64,000 bases of DNA from Skeletonema tropicum (lineage: Eukaryota; Bacillariophyta; Thalassiosirophyceae; Thalassiosirales; Thalassiosiraceae), in the NCBI GenBank assembly GCA_037178625.1, contig CM074127.1, positions 3,038,001 through 3,102,000 on the forward strand, in the 5' to 3' direction. This document shows positions 21,005-32,522 of the stretch, piece after piece. Below the pieces are notes generated by a model that was not told the DNA's origin, made no database searches, and worked only from the letters and a program-made list of their open reading frames with translations. The position numbers and the translations under genes were made by a program. The first letter of the stretch is position 1, and each line of letters begins with the position of its first letter.

Positions 21005-23614
21005 TTATTTAGGATAAAGCGAAACGTCACCAGGCAAGGGTGAAAAATCACCAGCTTCATCCAAACCGGAAGCATCCTGTTCTCCAACGTTGTCTTCTTG
21101 AGCATCGTCCGTTTCTTCTGCAGCCTCTGCCTCCGCGTCCGCCGCACAGATGTCTATTTGATCGTTAAGATTCTGATTTGTGTTCGTGTCTTCGACATCT
21201 TCTTCTGCTTCACGTTCTCCCTCGAGAGACATGTCATTTACTTGTTCTGCGACCTCATCTAAAACCTCATCCACGTTATCCTGAGCTTGAGTTTCTTCCA
21301 CAACAGCTTCGTCATCCGCCTTGCTCTCCTCAACATCGTTTTCTTCCGGAGTTTCGCTTGACTTGTTCCATAGGAGGCGACGGGAGTAGGGCTGTATTCA
21401 ACGCAACATGGCTTAACACGCTTTGGTACATCCTTTTCAATCTTCTTAGGGTAAGCCAAAGCATACAATAGATCCATATGCTGCGATGAATTCTGCGATA
21501 ACGTTCCCAGTGCCGGCATACTCTCCATGATATTCTCTCTTGTGCGACGAGGTAAAGTCCTAGTAACACTGCCGCTGTTATCATGTAACACGGACATCAT
21601 CTTCATTACTGCCAACAGAAGGCTCATCACCTCCTTCTTCTCCTCCTCCATTACTGCTCGAATTACCACCCCCAGTCCTCCTTGTAACTGCTCGTAAAAG
21701 CCTACGATTCCACTTGTTCACAACCTTCATACTGATCATACTCCTTCCAAGCCGGAATTGTACGCTCTGGTTTGAATTCAACTCCACAGGCCTCCTCAAA
21801 TAAAGGTAGCTTCCATTTGATGAACCCGCATCAGTAAACAGAAATTCACCATTCTTGAATCGAATCGACGCATGACGAGCACTGACAGTCCTATAATCCA
21901 ACACCATGTCACTCCCCGAACTCCTTCCGAGCATTAACGCACGTGTACCATTCCTCCCATCGGGTTTCAACAAGGTGCTAAAACTGAGCTGAAACCTAGT
22001 ATTGAAAAGACGCTGCGCCATCTCATGCTTCGTAGCAACGAGGAGGCTCACATATGGGGGCTCAAGGCTACTCTTGAATAATTTCATCATTCGTCCATCC
22101 TTCAGCTTGAAATCACTCCGAAAGGTTGTCTTACAAACACTGCAGGTGGCATCTACACTGCTAAGAAAGCAGATTTGGTTATCCGCCTCTGCCGTGTGCC
22201 ACTTACGGAGACATTCAACATGGACATAACGAGTATCGCCGAGACATTTGCAAGGGGTGATCAAGGGGTTTTCAGTGGTGTCCTCATCGTCGAAACACAT
22301 GTAGCATGTTGGTACGTCTGCTGTAGAGTTGGTGGAGCGAGGATCGCCGTCCTGGGAGGAGTCATCGGAATTTTCTACAACGCAAAGGGGGAAGAGTTGG
22401 AAATGAATATTAGAGGACAAGATCATCAACAAAATAATTAATGCAACACGGAAAAAGCCAAATACAATATTCTGTCCACATGTATGTAACAGAAATTTTT
22501 GTATGAATAATTATTGCACTCACCACCATCAGTCTCCGCCAAATCCAAAAAGCCACCATTGGAACTAGTTGTATCCTTCATAATCTTTTGAATTTTCTCC
22601 TCGCTCAAAATCCTATTTTCCACCCCATCATGAGTCTCAATCACCACCACACCCACACTTCCCACCCTCAAAAAGTCCCCCACCGCCAAAGTATGCGACG
22701 CAGGTGGATGTTTGCGATCACCCAACAAACGACACGTCCCGGAATGACGCGAAAATGCCTCGGGCGCCTGGCACCACCCAGAATGATTTGCCGTGTGTGG
22801 TCACAAGTAACTGACAGGCACGAGTGTCACTAAGTTCATATCGTTGAAGTTTCCGTCCGATATGGGTGGCATACTCCGTTCCCAAATCCACCTGGGACGC
22901 ACGATGTCGATTGGTTCCCTGGATGATGACCCCCTCCGGCTTGACATGGAATTGTGTGAATTTTTTCTTTTGGGTGGAATTGTTGCTGTTGTTGTTGCAG
23001 GGGTAGACGCGGACTTCGACTTGTGTATCGAGACGGGAATTGATTTCCGAGGCTGGATTGACACAGTGCGGTGGTAGTTGGAGCTGCGTCGTCGACGAGA
23101 CGGAAGAGGGGGTTGTATTGCCAGCGGCTTTTTTGGTCGGGGAGCCGTGCAATGGCGAAGTGGTCGTGTTAATATTGGGGATGGATCCGCTGCGACGGCT
23201 AATGCTGGGGGGGATGACGACCTCCCCCGATGGCTGCTGAGGTATCAAGAGCTGCGTGTCTTCGGTGGCGACGCGTTGGGAAATATTGTAAGGCCGACCA
23301 AGCGAGGTGCCGGCACCGGTGGGACTGCTGGCATTACTGCCGCCGCCAATGGGGTGGTTGTCCTCATTGGGCATGAGGCCATTATCGTTTTCTAAAACAG
23401 CCCCGCCCCCCGACAACGGATTGTACATGTCGTTAGAACCGGCCATGTTAGGCGAGCCGGCGGCAGGGGGCGAGAAGGACTGGCCCGATGCCATGTTTGT
23501 GGTGCTAGTGGCGTGATTGGTGCGGCCACTCGTTGGAGAAAAAGAGTTACCGGAATTGTTATTACGTCGTTGGTGTCTATGTCGTTGGAGCCTGCTAAAG
23601 GGGGAACGAACCAT
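21005..23614 (-). CDS. FHA - RING-CH - FHA domain protein (putative E3 ubiquitin ligase)
   Basis: Exons 23614-22524 and 22374-21005 (149-nt intron). After ~200 Ser/Asn/Pro-rich residues a first FHA-like domain appears (HGKSFWVVPGARG..SRHSGTCRLLGD..LAVGDFLRVGSV). Its SRH core spans a +1 break in the AAAA at 22752-22755. A RING-CH (RINGv, C4HC3) finger follows (CYMCFDDED, TPCKC, YVHVECLRKW, CSVC). The second FHA is clear: LGRSSGSDMVLDYRTVSARH then DAGSSNGSYLYLR. The tail is very acidic (EDNVGEQDASGLDEAGDF). Two more breaks lie at 21581-21600 (+1) and about 21354 (-1 or +2), so the last ~200 residues are tentative. FHA domains bind phosphothreonine, so a phospho-directed ubiquitin ligase is the inference. 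No TM segment was seen, unlike most MARCH proteins. Confidence 0.8.
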
Positions 23615-24012
23615 CGGGCGGCGGGTGTTATTGTACTGTAGTGATGGAGTGAGGGAATCTCTCTAGACCCCCTGATTAGTGCCGACTATTCACCAAACAT
23701 TCAAAGCTGCCTTACTGTTTATTTCGTCGTTGTCGTCGTGGTGTCTTACTTATCGTAGAGTGGGCGACGACATGGCGGGCCGGGTGGATTTCATGTGATC
23801 GATTTTCGTTCATCTGTCATTTCATTGTTTCGCCGATTTCTTTACCCACTTTCCACTTGAACTTTCGTTCGTTCATGCATTCATTCCTTCCTTGCTTTTT
23901 CGATCATGTTCGCAGGTTTCGCATGTTGGTAGGTGTGTGTCACATCAACTTCTTGTGTCACATCTACCATCACAAAAAAATTCAAAATCCACAACCACAA
24001 TACACTGCAACC
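23615..24012. promoter_or_regulatory. divergent intergenic region
   Basis: About 400 bp between the FHA/RING-CH gene (minus) and the DHHC-family gene (plus). No repeat or ORF of note; it must carry both promoters. Confidence 0.5.
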
Positions 24013-25390
24013 ATGGGCAGATCGACGCTGTGGGGCTTCGGCACCGACTTTACCTCTCAAAAGTGGCTCTCTCTCGATCCCTGCGGCATCCTATGCGTTT
24101 CATTATCCATATCGATTCACCTCTTTGCACTCGTTGCTCTGGGTTACACAATGATTTCGCACTCCATCCTCTCGAAGTTACTCTACGCTCTCCTGTATGT
24201 CCCTTTCAGTGCACTCGCACTTGCCAGTCTATTCATGGCCACTACGACAGATCCAGGGGCAGTTCCAATGGGGGCTAGGCCGATACCTGCCAATCTTGCG
24301 TCGGAATCGGATTCGATCGTTGTGGAAAGAGATACGGTGCGGGGAGGACTTCGGAGGCGGAGGGGCATCCGACGATGTAGGAAGTGTAATGATAACTACA
24401 AGCCGCCGAGAGCACATCATGATTCAGTTACGGGGAGATGTGTGGTCAAGATGGATCACTGTGAGTATATATGTAATGCTTGAGCGCAGCCCTTCTGTTG
24501 CTAATTTCTATATCATGTTCTCTCTAACAATCTAATCATCACTCTATCCATTTCCATTATTTCACATTCAATCAGATTGCCCATGGGTATGCAATGCAGT
24601 TGGAATCATGAATCACAAGTTCTTTATACTATTCATCCTATATACATTCTTGACGGCAATTGTATCTCTTGCCTTGATTTTGATCAAATTTATTCGCTGT
24701 GGTATATCACTTCCACAGTCCAGCATTGTTTCACAAGATGTCAACAACACTTTACAACATGCAGTGGATTTATATTACGAAGAAAGCCAGCAGCAGCAGC
24801 AGCAATACGACAACATGTTCTTGAATGCTGATGAACAAACAAAGACTGGATGTGATGCCATGATGAATTCAGACTCAATGATCATCTCCACACTATTAGT
24901 CATCGTTACCATTCTCTTCTTCTTCTTCACGTGCTGCATGCTCATAGAACAGGGGGAAGCTGTTGATACCAATATGAGTAAAATTGCTCGAATGAAAACA
25001 CGAGCGGGTCTCTCAAATGCCGATGAGTATCGTCCAGTTGCAACAGAATTCAATGAGGTTTTTGGAGGCGAGCACCCCACGTTGTCTTGGCACTGGTTCC
25101 TTCCTCTTCCAGTGAAATTTCCCGAGTGGGCACATGACAATGTTTTAGGATATGAATACAATTTATCTTTTCCGCCCACACCTTACCAAGAGCCGTCGGA
25201 TACTGATACGGAATCTGTCGCTAGCTCAGTCTCTTTGGGAAGAGTGTCAGTTACCTCGGATAGAGAAGATTTGGGTGAGGTTGAAGGTGATATAGAAAAT
25301 GTTCATGTGGGCGGTGGCGTGAAACTGGATCAGGAGAGCGAACATTCTTCTATGAAAAAGCGGTCCATCACCTCTGCTTCAATTACGTGA
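24013..25390 (+). CDS. DHHC-family protein S-acyltransferase (DHYC variant)
   Basis: Integral-membrane palmitoyltransferase. Exons 24013-24460 and 24576-25390 give 420 aa. The start ACCATGG at 24013 is in good context. Two TM helices (LCVSLSISIHLFALVAL; LLYALLYVPFSALALASLFM) are followed by the cysteine-rich domain, then two more (FFILFILYTFLTAIVSLAL; STLLVIVTILFFFFTCCMLI). The splice junction falls inside the active site: CAC T + AT TGC gives D-H-Y-C-P-W instead of D-H-H-C. Canonical zinc ligands also differ: HHCSVCGRC reads HHDSVTGRC, and NCVG reads NAVG. The catalytic Cys is kept. DHYC is known in the yeast Akr1 group. The cytosolic tail is acidic and Ser-rich. Confidence 0.9.
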
Positions 25391-25645
25391 TGATCCTTAT
25401 CTAACTCAAAGCTGCTTGGTCTTGGTCGGAAAGTTTTGGGTTTTGTACTGTTGCAAAATAATAAGTATACTTATCAAAGAAAATAGAATGCCACTCTCCA
25501 GATAAACTTGCTGTACTACTATGTAAGTTACTGACTTATTTGTTTCTCTATCCCCCTATATTCACGGTCATCCCCCAAACCTTACAATATCACGAACACT
25601 AAAACCTAAAAATATCCAACCAAATACAACGGTAGCCCAAAACAA

Positions 25646-27292
25646 TTAAAGGATATGGCACTGACCCTCTGAGTTAACACATGGCAGAAAGTCCAAAGGT
25701 CCTGACTCATCAACTTCAATTCCCTTCTCTTGGCTGATAAATTGATCCAAAGGCTGTCCTTCCCTCTTACGGTATTGTGTCCAGAGATCGTGACTAATTT
25801 CCAAAATCGGGCGAGCAGAGCTACTTGCGGCCTTGATTTCTTCAGCAACCTTGAGAGCAGATTCCTTTCCTTCTTCAGAAGTTCCCTCGAGCTTCGAGTA
25901 TTGGGTGAACATGGTAGCAATTTCTCCACAGGCCTTCTCTGTTTGGATAGACTTGCGAGGAGGATCGCCGGCCTGGAGGATGGCAGACAGCATGTTGCAG
26001 ATGGCACCAGCGGAGTATTCGGCAGATTTGACGTCAGGTACATATTTTGATCCACCATTGGCTTCATCATCAGCGGCCAAGACGAGGTCAGAGACAACTT
26101 GGAGGCAGAGAGCCACTGCGGATGGAACGGCAAGAACCTTGGTACTAGCCTCATCAATAGATGCAGCCGCACTGAGATCACGGTAGGCTTTGGTGGCGGT
26201 GTACAACTTGAACACTCCGTAAGCGTATTGTCCATCCTTGCCCTTCTTCTCAATAATGTTGGTCATAAGCTCTGAGATAGACTTGGCAGCTGCAGATCCA
26301 GTCTCAGGGAACTCACCCCATGGTGCTCCCAAGAAGGCGCAGGCCATGGTGGCCTTAAGTCCCTGGAGGTCTCCCTCAGCCATGATGGGCTTAACAACAT
26401 CAACAGCACCGGCTTCGACGAGAGATTCCTTACTTACTGGCCACTGTGCCAAATTCAAGATGACAAAGAGAGAGAAGTCCTCCAAACTGTTGCTAGTCCA
26501 GCGACTGGGGGGTGTTGTGGAGTTACGAACGTTCTCAACCACGCACTTAGGAATATCAGTCTGTCCAAGAAGAGCAGCATTCTCCTCACTCTTAGCGAGA
26601 TTTTTAATGAGACCACATGCCCAGCGGACTCCCTCAGACTTGCCACTTCCACTCTTGGGTACAGCGGGAGCATTCTTGAGCAATTTTTCGAGGATGCGGA
26701 TGAGAGAATCAGGGTTGTCAAGTGGGGCAACTGGATCGGCTCCCTCGGAGACGGGGGAATGCTGGAGCATGGTAGTAATGCTGGCCTCAAGGAAGGAGAG
26801 ATTCATCAAGCAAATGCAGCAGAGGTAGGATTCCTGCTTGTCCTCGGCGATGACCTTGCAGAGTCCGCCAATAACAGCAGCACTGCTGGGTCCGAGGGCC
26901 ATGACACGCTTGTTCTCGGTAGGGATGGAAAGGTTGTTCAATGCGAGACAGGCGAGGTGGCGTCCGTCTCCGCTCTCTTGGGTGAGGCAGTTCGCAAGGG
27001 GGGTGAGCACGTCATACTTTCCGGAGCAAACCATAGGAACACGGTTTTGTTTGTGTCCAACATCGCAGAGTTCGTAGATACGCTTGGTGGCGTTAGCGGC
27101 CTTCTCTCCCTTTTCTTTTTCCATGGTGGCGAGGAGGTCAGGAATATCATCCATGGTTGGTGGACGAGAAGGGATAGCGGACGACTCATCACGAGCGTCG
27201 TCAGCCTGGGGAGGAGCACCGCCGGCAGCAGGGACATCTCCGGCCTTTCCAGTGGTGGACTTGGAGGACTTCTTCTTGCGGAACGATACCAT
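25646..27292 (-). CDS. Armadillo-like repeat protein of unknown function
   Basis: Intronless 548-aa ORF. The N-terminus is basic and Ser/Lys-rich (MVSFRKKKSSKSTTGKAG), then linker, then helical repeats throughout with ARM-type spacing (DGRHLACLALNNLSI; ESYLCCICLMNLSFLEASI; EGVRWACGLIKNLA; FVILNLAQWPVSKESLVEAG). No catalytic signature, leader or TM segment. The C-terminal Cys (GQCHIL) is not a clear prenylation box. The codon pattern is clean and there are no frame breaks. It is convergent with the DHHC-family gene and divergent from the Myb gene. Probably a protein-interaction scaffold; the specific role is not inferable. Confidence 0.8.
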   Translation of the reverse strand: MVSFRKKKSSKSTTGKAGDVPAAGGAPPQADDARDESSAIPSRPPTMDDIPDLLATMEKEKGEKAANATKRIYELCDVGHKQNRVPMVCSGKYDVLTPLANCLTQESGDGRHLACLALNNLSIPTENKRVMALGPSSAAVIGGLCKVIAEDKQESYLCCICLMNLSFLEASITTMLQHSPVSEGADPVAPLDNPDSLIRILEKLLKNAPAVPKSGSGKSEGVRWACGLIKNLAKSEENAALLGQTDIPKCVVENVRNSTTPPSRWTSNSLEDFSLFVILNLAQWPVSKESLVEAGAVDVVKPIMAEGDLQGLKATMACAFLGAPWGEFPETGSAAAKSISELMTNIIEKKGKDGQYAYGVFKLYTATKAYRDLSAAASIDEASTKVLAVPSAVALCLQVVSDLVLAADDEANGGSKYVPDVKSAEYSAGAICNMLSAILQAGDPPRKSIQTEKACGEIATMFTQYSKLEGTSEEGKESALKVAEEIKAASSSARPILEISHDLWTQYRKREGQPLDQFISQEKGIEVDESGPLDFLPCVNSEGQCHIL

Positions 27293-27734
27293 TATTGTTG
27301 TGTGAGAATTTAATGAACAATCGATCTGGAGCGAATGCTTTTGATAATAATAATTTATGTGCTCGCAACTGTGTTGGCAGCAGCTTTGGTTGCTCTGAAA
27401 AAATTACTGAGCGATTTGGCATTGGTTTTTTCATTCGAGCTTTTCTTGTCCTACAAGATCTCCTCTTATTCATACCAATTCCTAACGTGCCTGTACGGGA
27501 GTCCGGTTTATGGCGGCTTTTGCCAGTCTTGTAGAAAAAAGACTCTCCCACGCCTCCCGCCAAATTTGATCGGATCTTTTCTGCCCAAATTTCAATTCAC
27601 TTTCATGTGATTGACCGTCATCGATCTGATGCCGAAGCATTCCATAAGTATGCCATGTGACGGTCGTGGGCGTTGGAGTGTTTGGATGTACCATCTGGCG
27701 ACAGCTTGACTGCGTGTTCTCCTGACAACCAACT
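27293..27734. promoter_or_regulatory. divergent intergenic region
   Basis: About 440 bp between divergent starts of the ARM-like and Myb-like genes. No motif or repeat can be named. Confidence 0.5.
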
Positions 27735-28859
27735 ATGGCCAACAAGGCAACAGTAAACAGTGATAATGTTGCGCCTACACCAGCAGCAATATCTGCAGCT
27801 TTGAATTCCAACCTAGCATTACAATCGGAATTGAAAAGTCGCCTCCTTGATGTGCGGAAGTTGCTCAGCCGGAATCGACATGATGCTACCGAGGTTCTTT
27901 CTTCATTGTCACTCATTTGGGACAATGGTGTTGATACATCTACGCTTGCTGTGGAAAAGGGTACTGAGATACCTTTAGATTTTTTGACAAAAAAGTTTGC
28001 TGATGACACACATCATGAGTGCAGCACTAGTGACAACAAAAATAAAGACATTCTTAATTTTTGCAGCAACCGTGAGTGGACCGAGGAAGAGGTGAAGCAG
28101 CTACAAAATTCGATCAACGGAGCAAGAAAAGACGCATCGAAACAAACACCAGACAATGAATTATTACTTGAGGTGGCATCTAAATGCAAAATACCATCAA
28201 GGTCAGCTCGTGATTGTCACGTTGCCTTATTCACTTTCGCAGATCCTGTTATTTTGAAAACAAAGTTTACGAAAAAAGAATCTCGTTTCATTCTTGATGT
28301 AATGAGTGAGCTTGCTGGTGACAGCAAAGATATTGATTGGTTGGAGCTCGCAACAAAGCTCAATGAGAAACTGTACCCAAATAGGCAGCACCGGCGAACG
28401 CCGTGGCAATACTTCAAACACTACCAATCCACTCTGAAAAAAGCAGCACTACCGTGGTCAAGTGACGAGGATGAGCTATTTATAAAGTATCTTGCAGCAC
28501 ATAGCCATCAGTTCCTGCTTCAAGGCGACGGACTTGCACGAACTAACAGCAAGTTGTTCCCCTACAGGAATCCAAACAAGCTCTCGATCAGAACTTACAC
28601 GACATTACTCAATCCTAACTATGTACAAGATTGGTGGACAAAAGATGAGGAGAGAAAATTAGCTTTGTTGATGCGAGCTTACGGTGAAAGTGATGGAACT
28701 CTACCTCTCAAGTACGCATCACAGGCTGCACATTTTCCTCGTCGTGCACAAGCACTCGTTTCTGTGAAGTGGAATCGTTCGTTGTGCCCCGAGATGCAGC
28801 AAAAGAAAGGTGACAACACATTAAATAATGATGAAACGGAAGAAGGTGGAGTTTGTTAG
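27735..28859 (+). CDS. Myb/SANT-repeat DNA-binding protein, SNAPC4-like
   Basis: Single-exon, 374 aa. Several Trp-anchored Myb/SANT-like helices are spaced through the protein: REWTEEEVKQLQNSI, KFTKKESRFILDVMSEL, LPWSSDEDELFIKYLAAHS and DWWTKDEERKLALLMRAYGE. The second ends in RTPWQYFKHYQSTL and the fourth in RAQALVSVKWNRSL, the recognition-helix position. Degenerate multi-Myb order resembles SNAPC4/SNAP190, the large subunit of the snRNA-activating complex, but the protein is much shorter than human SNAPC4. Alternatively it is a diatom-specific Myb protein. It is nuclear by inference. The 3' end converges on the ferredoxin gene (172 bp). Confidence 0.75.
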   Translation: MANKATVNSDNVAPTPAAISAALNSNLALQSELKSRLLDVRKLLSRNRHDATEVLSSLSLIWDNGVDTSTLAVEKGTEIPLDFLTKKFADDTHHECSTSDNKNKDILNFCSNREWTEEEVKQLQNSINGARKDASKQTPDNELLLEVASKCKIPSRSARDCHVALFTFADPVILKTKFTKKESRFILDVMSELAGDSKDIDWLELATKLNEKLYPNRQHRRTPWQYFKHYQSTLKKAALPWSSDEDELFIKYLAAHSHQFLLQGDGLARTNSKLFPYRNPNKLSIRTYTTLLNPNYVQDWWTKDEERKLALLMRAYGESDGTLPLKYASQAAHFPRRAQALVSVKWNRSLCPEMQQKKGDNTLNNDETEEGGVC

Positions 28860-29031
28860 CAATATCGATGCATCCATGAACACTGATTCCTAGTAGCGCT
28901 TGTTTAGTACTGTAAAATTTTTGTTTATTAAGCAAAGTAGAATGACCCCATTGTCTCTCAATATTTTTTACATCTTCGAAATCAATTTGGCTGATGTAGA
29001 TGGCCTTCATCACTGACAATAAAATCGACAT

Positions 29032-29476
29032 TTATCCTTTGATCTCAAGTCCTTTCTCTTGCAAGCTCTTCAACCTAGGCATAGGTGGGACCTTTCCAAC
29101 ACATGCTTTGATGCGTGATCCACCCACTGATACCGTGCAAGGATCCACAATCACCCCTTTAGTAGGAAAAGCAAATAATGTTAGTATGCATGGAAATAAA
29201 TGGAAAGAAGCTCCGATAGCAAGTTAACACTAAAAGAACAAAAAAATTGCCCTCTTACTTTTTGCAACTGTACTTTGGCTTAACACCAAGTTTAGCGCAT
29301 GCATTTTTCAAAGGTGATCCTTCTTTGAAATCAACCTTTTTGCCGTTTGCGGATAATATAGTCATCTGTAATTGCGAAGACTTGCGAGCTACTCCTTTGT
29401 TATTCGAAACGAAGGCAGTGACTGAGCCGAGGCAGATGATAGCGGCGAGAAAGATAAGTTGGCTGACTGTCTTCAT
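29032..29476 (-). CDS. Small plastid-targeted 2Fe-2S ferredoxin-like protein
   Basis: Exon 1 29476-29259 and exon 2 29156-29032 (102-nt intron, GTAAGA donor). The leader QLIFLAAIICLGSVTAFVSN is a signal peptide with a Phe at the cleavage site, as in diatom plastid preproteins. The mature part has KPKYSCKKGDCGS then CTVSVGGSRIKACVGKVPP, supplying the four Cys (C-x4-C-x2-C..C) of a plant-type 2Fe-2S cluster. A surplus base at the AA 29139-29140 shifts GDCGS relative to CTVSV by +1; correction gives 113 aa. Likely a low-potential electron carrier in the plastid. Partner unknown; short domain compared with photosynthetic PetF (~97-aa mature). Confidence 0.85.
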
Positions 29477-29834
29477 CTTTGATGTAGGCTGTGATGTTAT
29501 AGTTCGTCTGATAGAAGAGGATCGGCGAAGTCGAGCCTAGGTATTTTTGTGTATTGTGGAATAACACTGCCATTGGCTGACGCATGAACGTCAGCGAGCG
29601 AGCGCATGATGGAGATAAAGCGCGCCATTTCTGAATGAGGCAGGTCGATGAGATTGGTAGGAGTGGAGGTAGGAGTGGAAATGGGGATGGGAGGGCGGAG
29701 TCTCTCGTTCCTGCCTCGAAAAGTATTGTGACAAGTCTGATAAAGTAAGTTTGTGGAAGGGTGAAGGATAATGATCAACAATGCTATGTTGCATTATAGA
29801 CAGGTGCGAAGTTGTATTTTATTAGTCATTACCC
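29477..29834. other. intergenic between two minus-strand genes
   Basis: About 360 bp holding the ferredoxin promoter and the GH47 3' end. No ORF or repeat supported. Confidence 0.5.
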
Positions 29835-32268
29835 TCAATCCTGAAATATTTTGACTGGATGCGCTTCTGTGTTGAACACGTGCTTGTTCAGTATATCAAT
29901 CTCAGAGTCAGGATCAAACAGCAGATAGACTAAAGTGGAGGAGGAGGAATAACACGAAAGAATGAGGCTTTGCACAAAAATTGAAACAAAACAATCATCC
30001 AGCACATTTGGAACTCACGATATTTCAAGGTTTCCGCCAGAAAGAATGACTCCATTTTATCTTCTGGTTCAGTCGATGGATTGTTGACATCACTCAAAGA
30101 ACCATAACCGTACTCCGTTTTGCAATACTTCTCTATGCTTTGAAACACTTCCCATCCCCACTCACGATAAATTGGATCTCCGGTCAACACACTTAGATAG
30201 TAGAATGCCTCCACTGCCTCTGGTCGTAAAATGTAATATGGAGCGCTGTAAGGAACTTCGAAGTCATCGCCTACGCTGAATTTAACAAATTCTGGTGATA
30301 TTCCCGTCTTCGTCCTCGCGTACATTTGATAGCATGTATACGTTAACGCCTTCGCAGTTTTTAAATCTCTCTTGGCACGAGAAGAATCAATGCCAGATGG
30401 ATCTGTATATGCACCCAAAGCAAGCGAGCCTCCCATGAAACAAACCAAATGATCCATCTTATGTTCAAGTTCCCCACGGATCCTGTCTGCAATGTAAGTC
30501 AGGCCATTAGGCGAGCTCTTTCGCAATAATTGTGCGTGTAATCCTCCCATAGCTTTATCCCACATCTTTCGGTACTTCTCTTCTTTTCTTCCACCCTGGA
30601 TCCAAAGCTTAATCATATATTCATACGTTGAATCACCCATAGCACCGAAGGAGGTTTTTTGTGAGACAAATGAGGCTTTACCTTTCCCTGCATCCTTCAA
30701 CTTTTCAAATAGAAGGCCGTCCTCTGGAGTGATTTTGTCTAGTATATCGAATACTTTCTCCGACTTTTGGGCATAGTCTCGCTTTCCCGTGGCTTTCGAG
30801 AGATATCTGTATTCAATTTGTTGCGTCCCCACTTCTGCCAGTACATACGCGTTCGAATTCCATGCAGAGTTGTGCGCTATTCCATTTTCCAAATTGACAC
30901 TCCCTTTTGGAAGACCCGATGGTGTATTGTATGCTTTGAACAACTTTGCTCCAAGATCATCAGCCTTATCGAGGAAAACTTTGTCGCCACTTAGATCATA
31001 CGCTGACAGGAGACCCCCCAAACTTCGAATAGTGGTTTCAAACCCCGACACATCTCCTACTTTATCATGCGAAAGATGATCTCTCACCCAATCGCGTGCC
31101 TCCCAAAATTCATCTTTCATTCCCATTAGCCATAATGTGTCCAGCGAATCGACTTCACAACAGGTAGAAGCAGATTATTTTGTGGTTCAAGTGAGTAGAC
31201 TGCAACAAACTCTTCAATGCAGAGTAATCAGATTTCTTCAAACCAAAATTCTGTCGATGAACACTTACCTAAAGTTGTGCCCATTCCACCCCAATTTGCA
31301 CTGCCTTTGTGCGATATCGGATGTAGTTCATCCATACCAAAAGCATATTCTTTATAATTCTTCCAGGCATGCTTCATAGCATTCAAGACGTGAACCCTTC
31401 GGCTGCGAGCAAGATTGTCACTTTGCTCCCTCAAAGAATCTGTAATTGCGTAAGGAGAGTCTCCTTCAAGGTATTCGATAAATCGGTTGCCCCCCAAAGG
31501 TTCGTATTTTGTGAAATCGTAGTGTTTTGGCACCGGGTTTCTCATGTAAGGATAATGTGGTAAACTCCCTGTTGTCTCGTCCTTTTTCACTGCACCGCGA
31601 AGAGCAACCTTCTTGGCCACTCCAGCCGCTGTTTCTTTCAATTTGTTCACCCCCTCTTTGACAGCAGAGTCAATTGCATGCTTTTCATGTTCTAGTGCCT
31701 GCGCAAATTGATGATGCATATTTTCAATCAGATTTTCTTCCTCCTTTTCTTCACCTCCAACAATCTCTTGATTACTATTGAGTGGGTCATCAACATCTTC
31801 TAATGCATCATCAATGTGATGATGAGGATTGTAATTTGGATCTCCGGGTACCAATGCCCCTCTCAGATGAAGAGCCAAGTTTTTATCTCCATGCTTCAAC
31901 GCTTCCTCTTCTTGTCGGTGTTCTTCCTCCTCGTAGGCCTCCGCAGCTGCACTCTCCATTATCAGCCTTTGCATATCCGACGCTGCAATTTTGGAAGTGG
32001 CAGCAACCAGTGGAGAAGAAGCGGCATTGTTCAGAGAAGATGTACGGGACACCGACGAGGTAGCGCTTGCGTGTGATTCTTGTGGACTTCCGAAAACAAG
32101 TGTGCCCAGAATTAATCCCAATGCGAAAATGGTAGCGGTCACCGCTGCTAAGACCAGGATCAATTTTTGATCAAGAAACGTGTTCCCACTACTCCTTTGC
32201 TGAGTTCCCCTGCGGCGTTGAATGGCGGCCTTTGGAAGATCATTGCTGCCGTTTGATTGGATACGCAT
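29835..32268 (-). CDS. Class I alpha-1,2-mannosidase, glycoside hydrolase family 47
   Basis: Trims mannose from N-glycans in the ER/Golgi. Exons 32268-31269, 31152-30019 and 29929-29835; 742 aa. I use the ATG at 32268 (MRIQSNGSND), giving a type II anchor (LILVLAAVTATIFALGLIL); an upstream in-frame ATG lies at 32361. An acidic coiled stem precedes the catalytic domain. Signature pieces across splice sites are GGMGTTL/VDSLDTLWLMGM, VSGFETTIRSLGGLLSAYDL, GAMGDSTYEYMIKLW, LRPEAVEAFYYL and DKMESFFLAETLKY/LYLLFDPDSEI, ending HVFNTEAHPVKIF. The acidic catalytic residues expected in these blocks are present. Could be ERManI/EDEM-like or Golgi type; the strong stem and anchor favour the Golgi. Confidence 0.93.
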
Positions 32269-32522
32269 AGCGGAGGGCAGAAGTAGTATGGAGATAGTAG
32301 TGAGTTCAAAAATGCTATGTTCGAGCGAGGGGGGGGGAGCGGAGAGCGAGGGGTATGGCATGTATATGAATCTTGTGTCGGTTAAAAAATGACTTTTATT
32401 AGGATCGCAGAAGTAGGTACCGAGTACGCTGTCGTTTTAGTCGCTGCTCTGTGACTCTTATAAAGTATATGTACAGGTATATATAAGTTCGACACATTCA
32501 TAGAGATGGTTCACGTTCCATA

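Noticed and set aside
27201..27563. 120-aa minus-strand ORF overlapping the ARM gene start
   Set aside because: Alternative-frame reading of the promoter and N-terminus; the ARM frame is long and conserved-looking.
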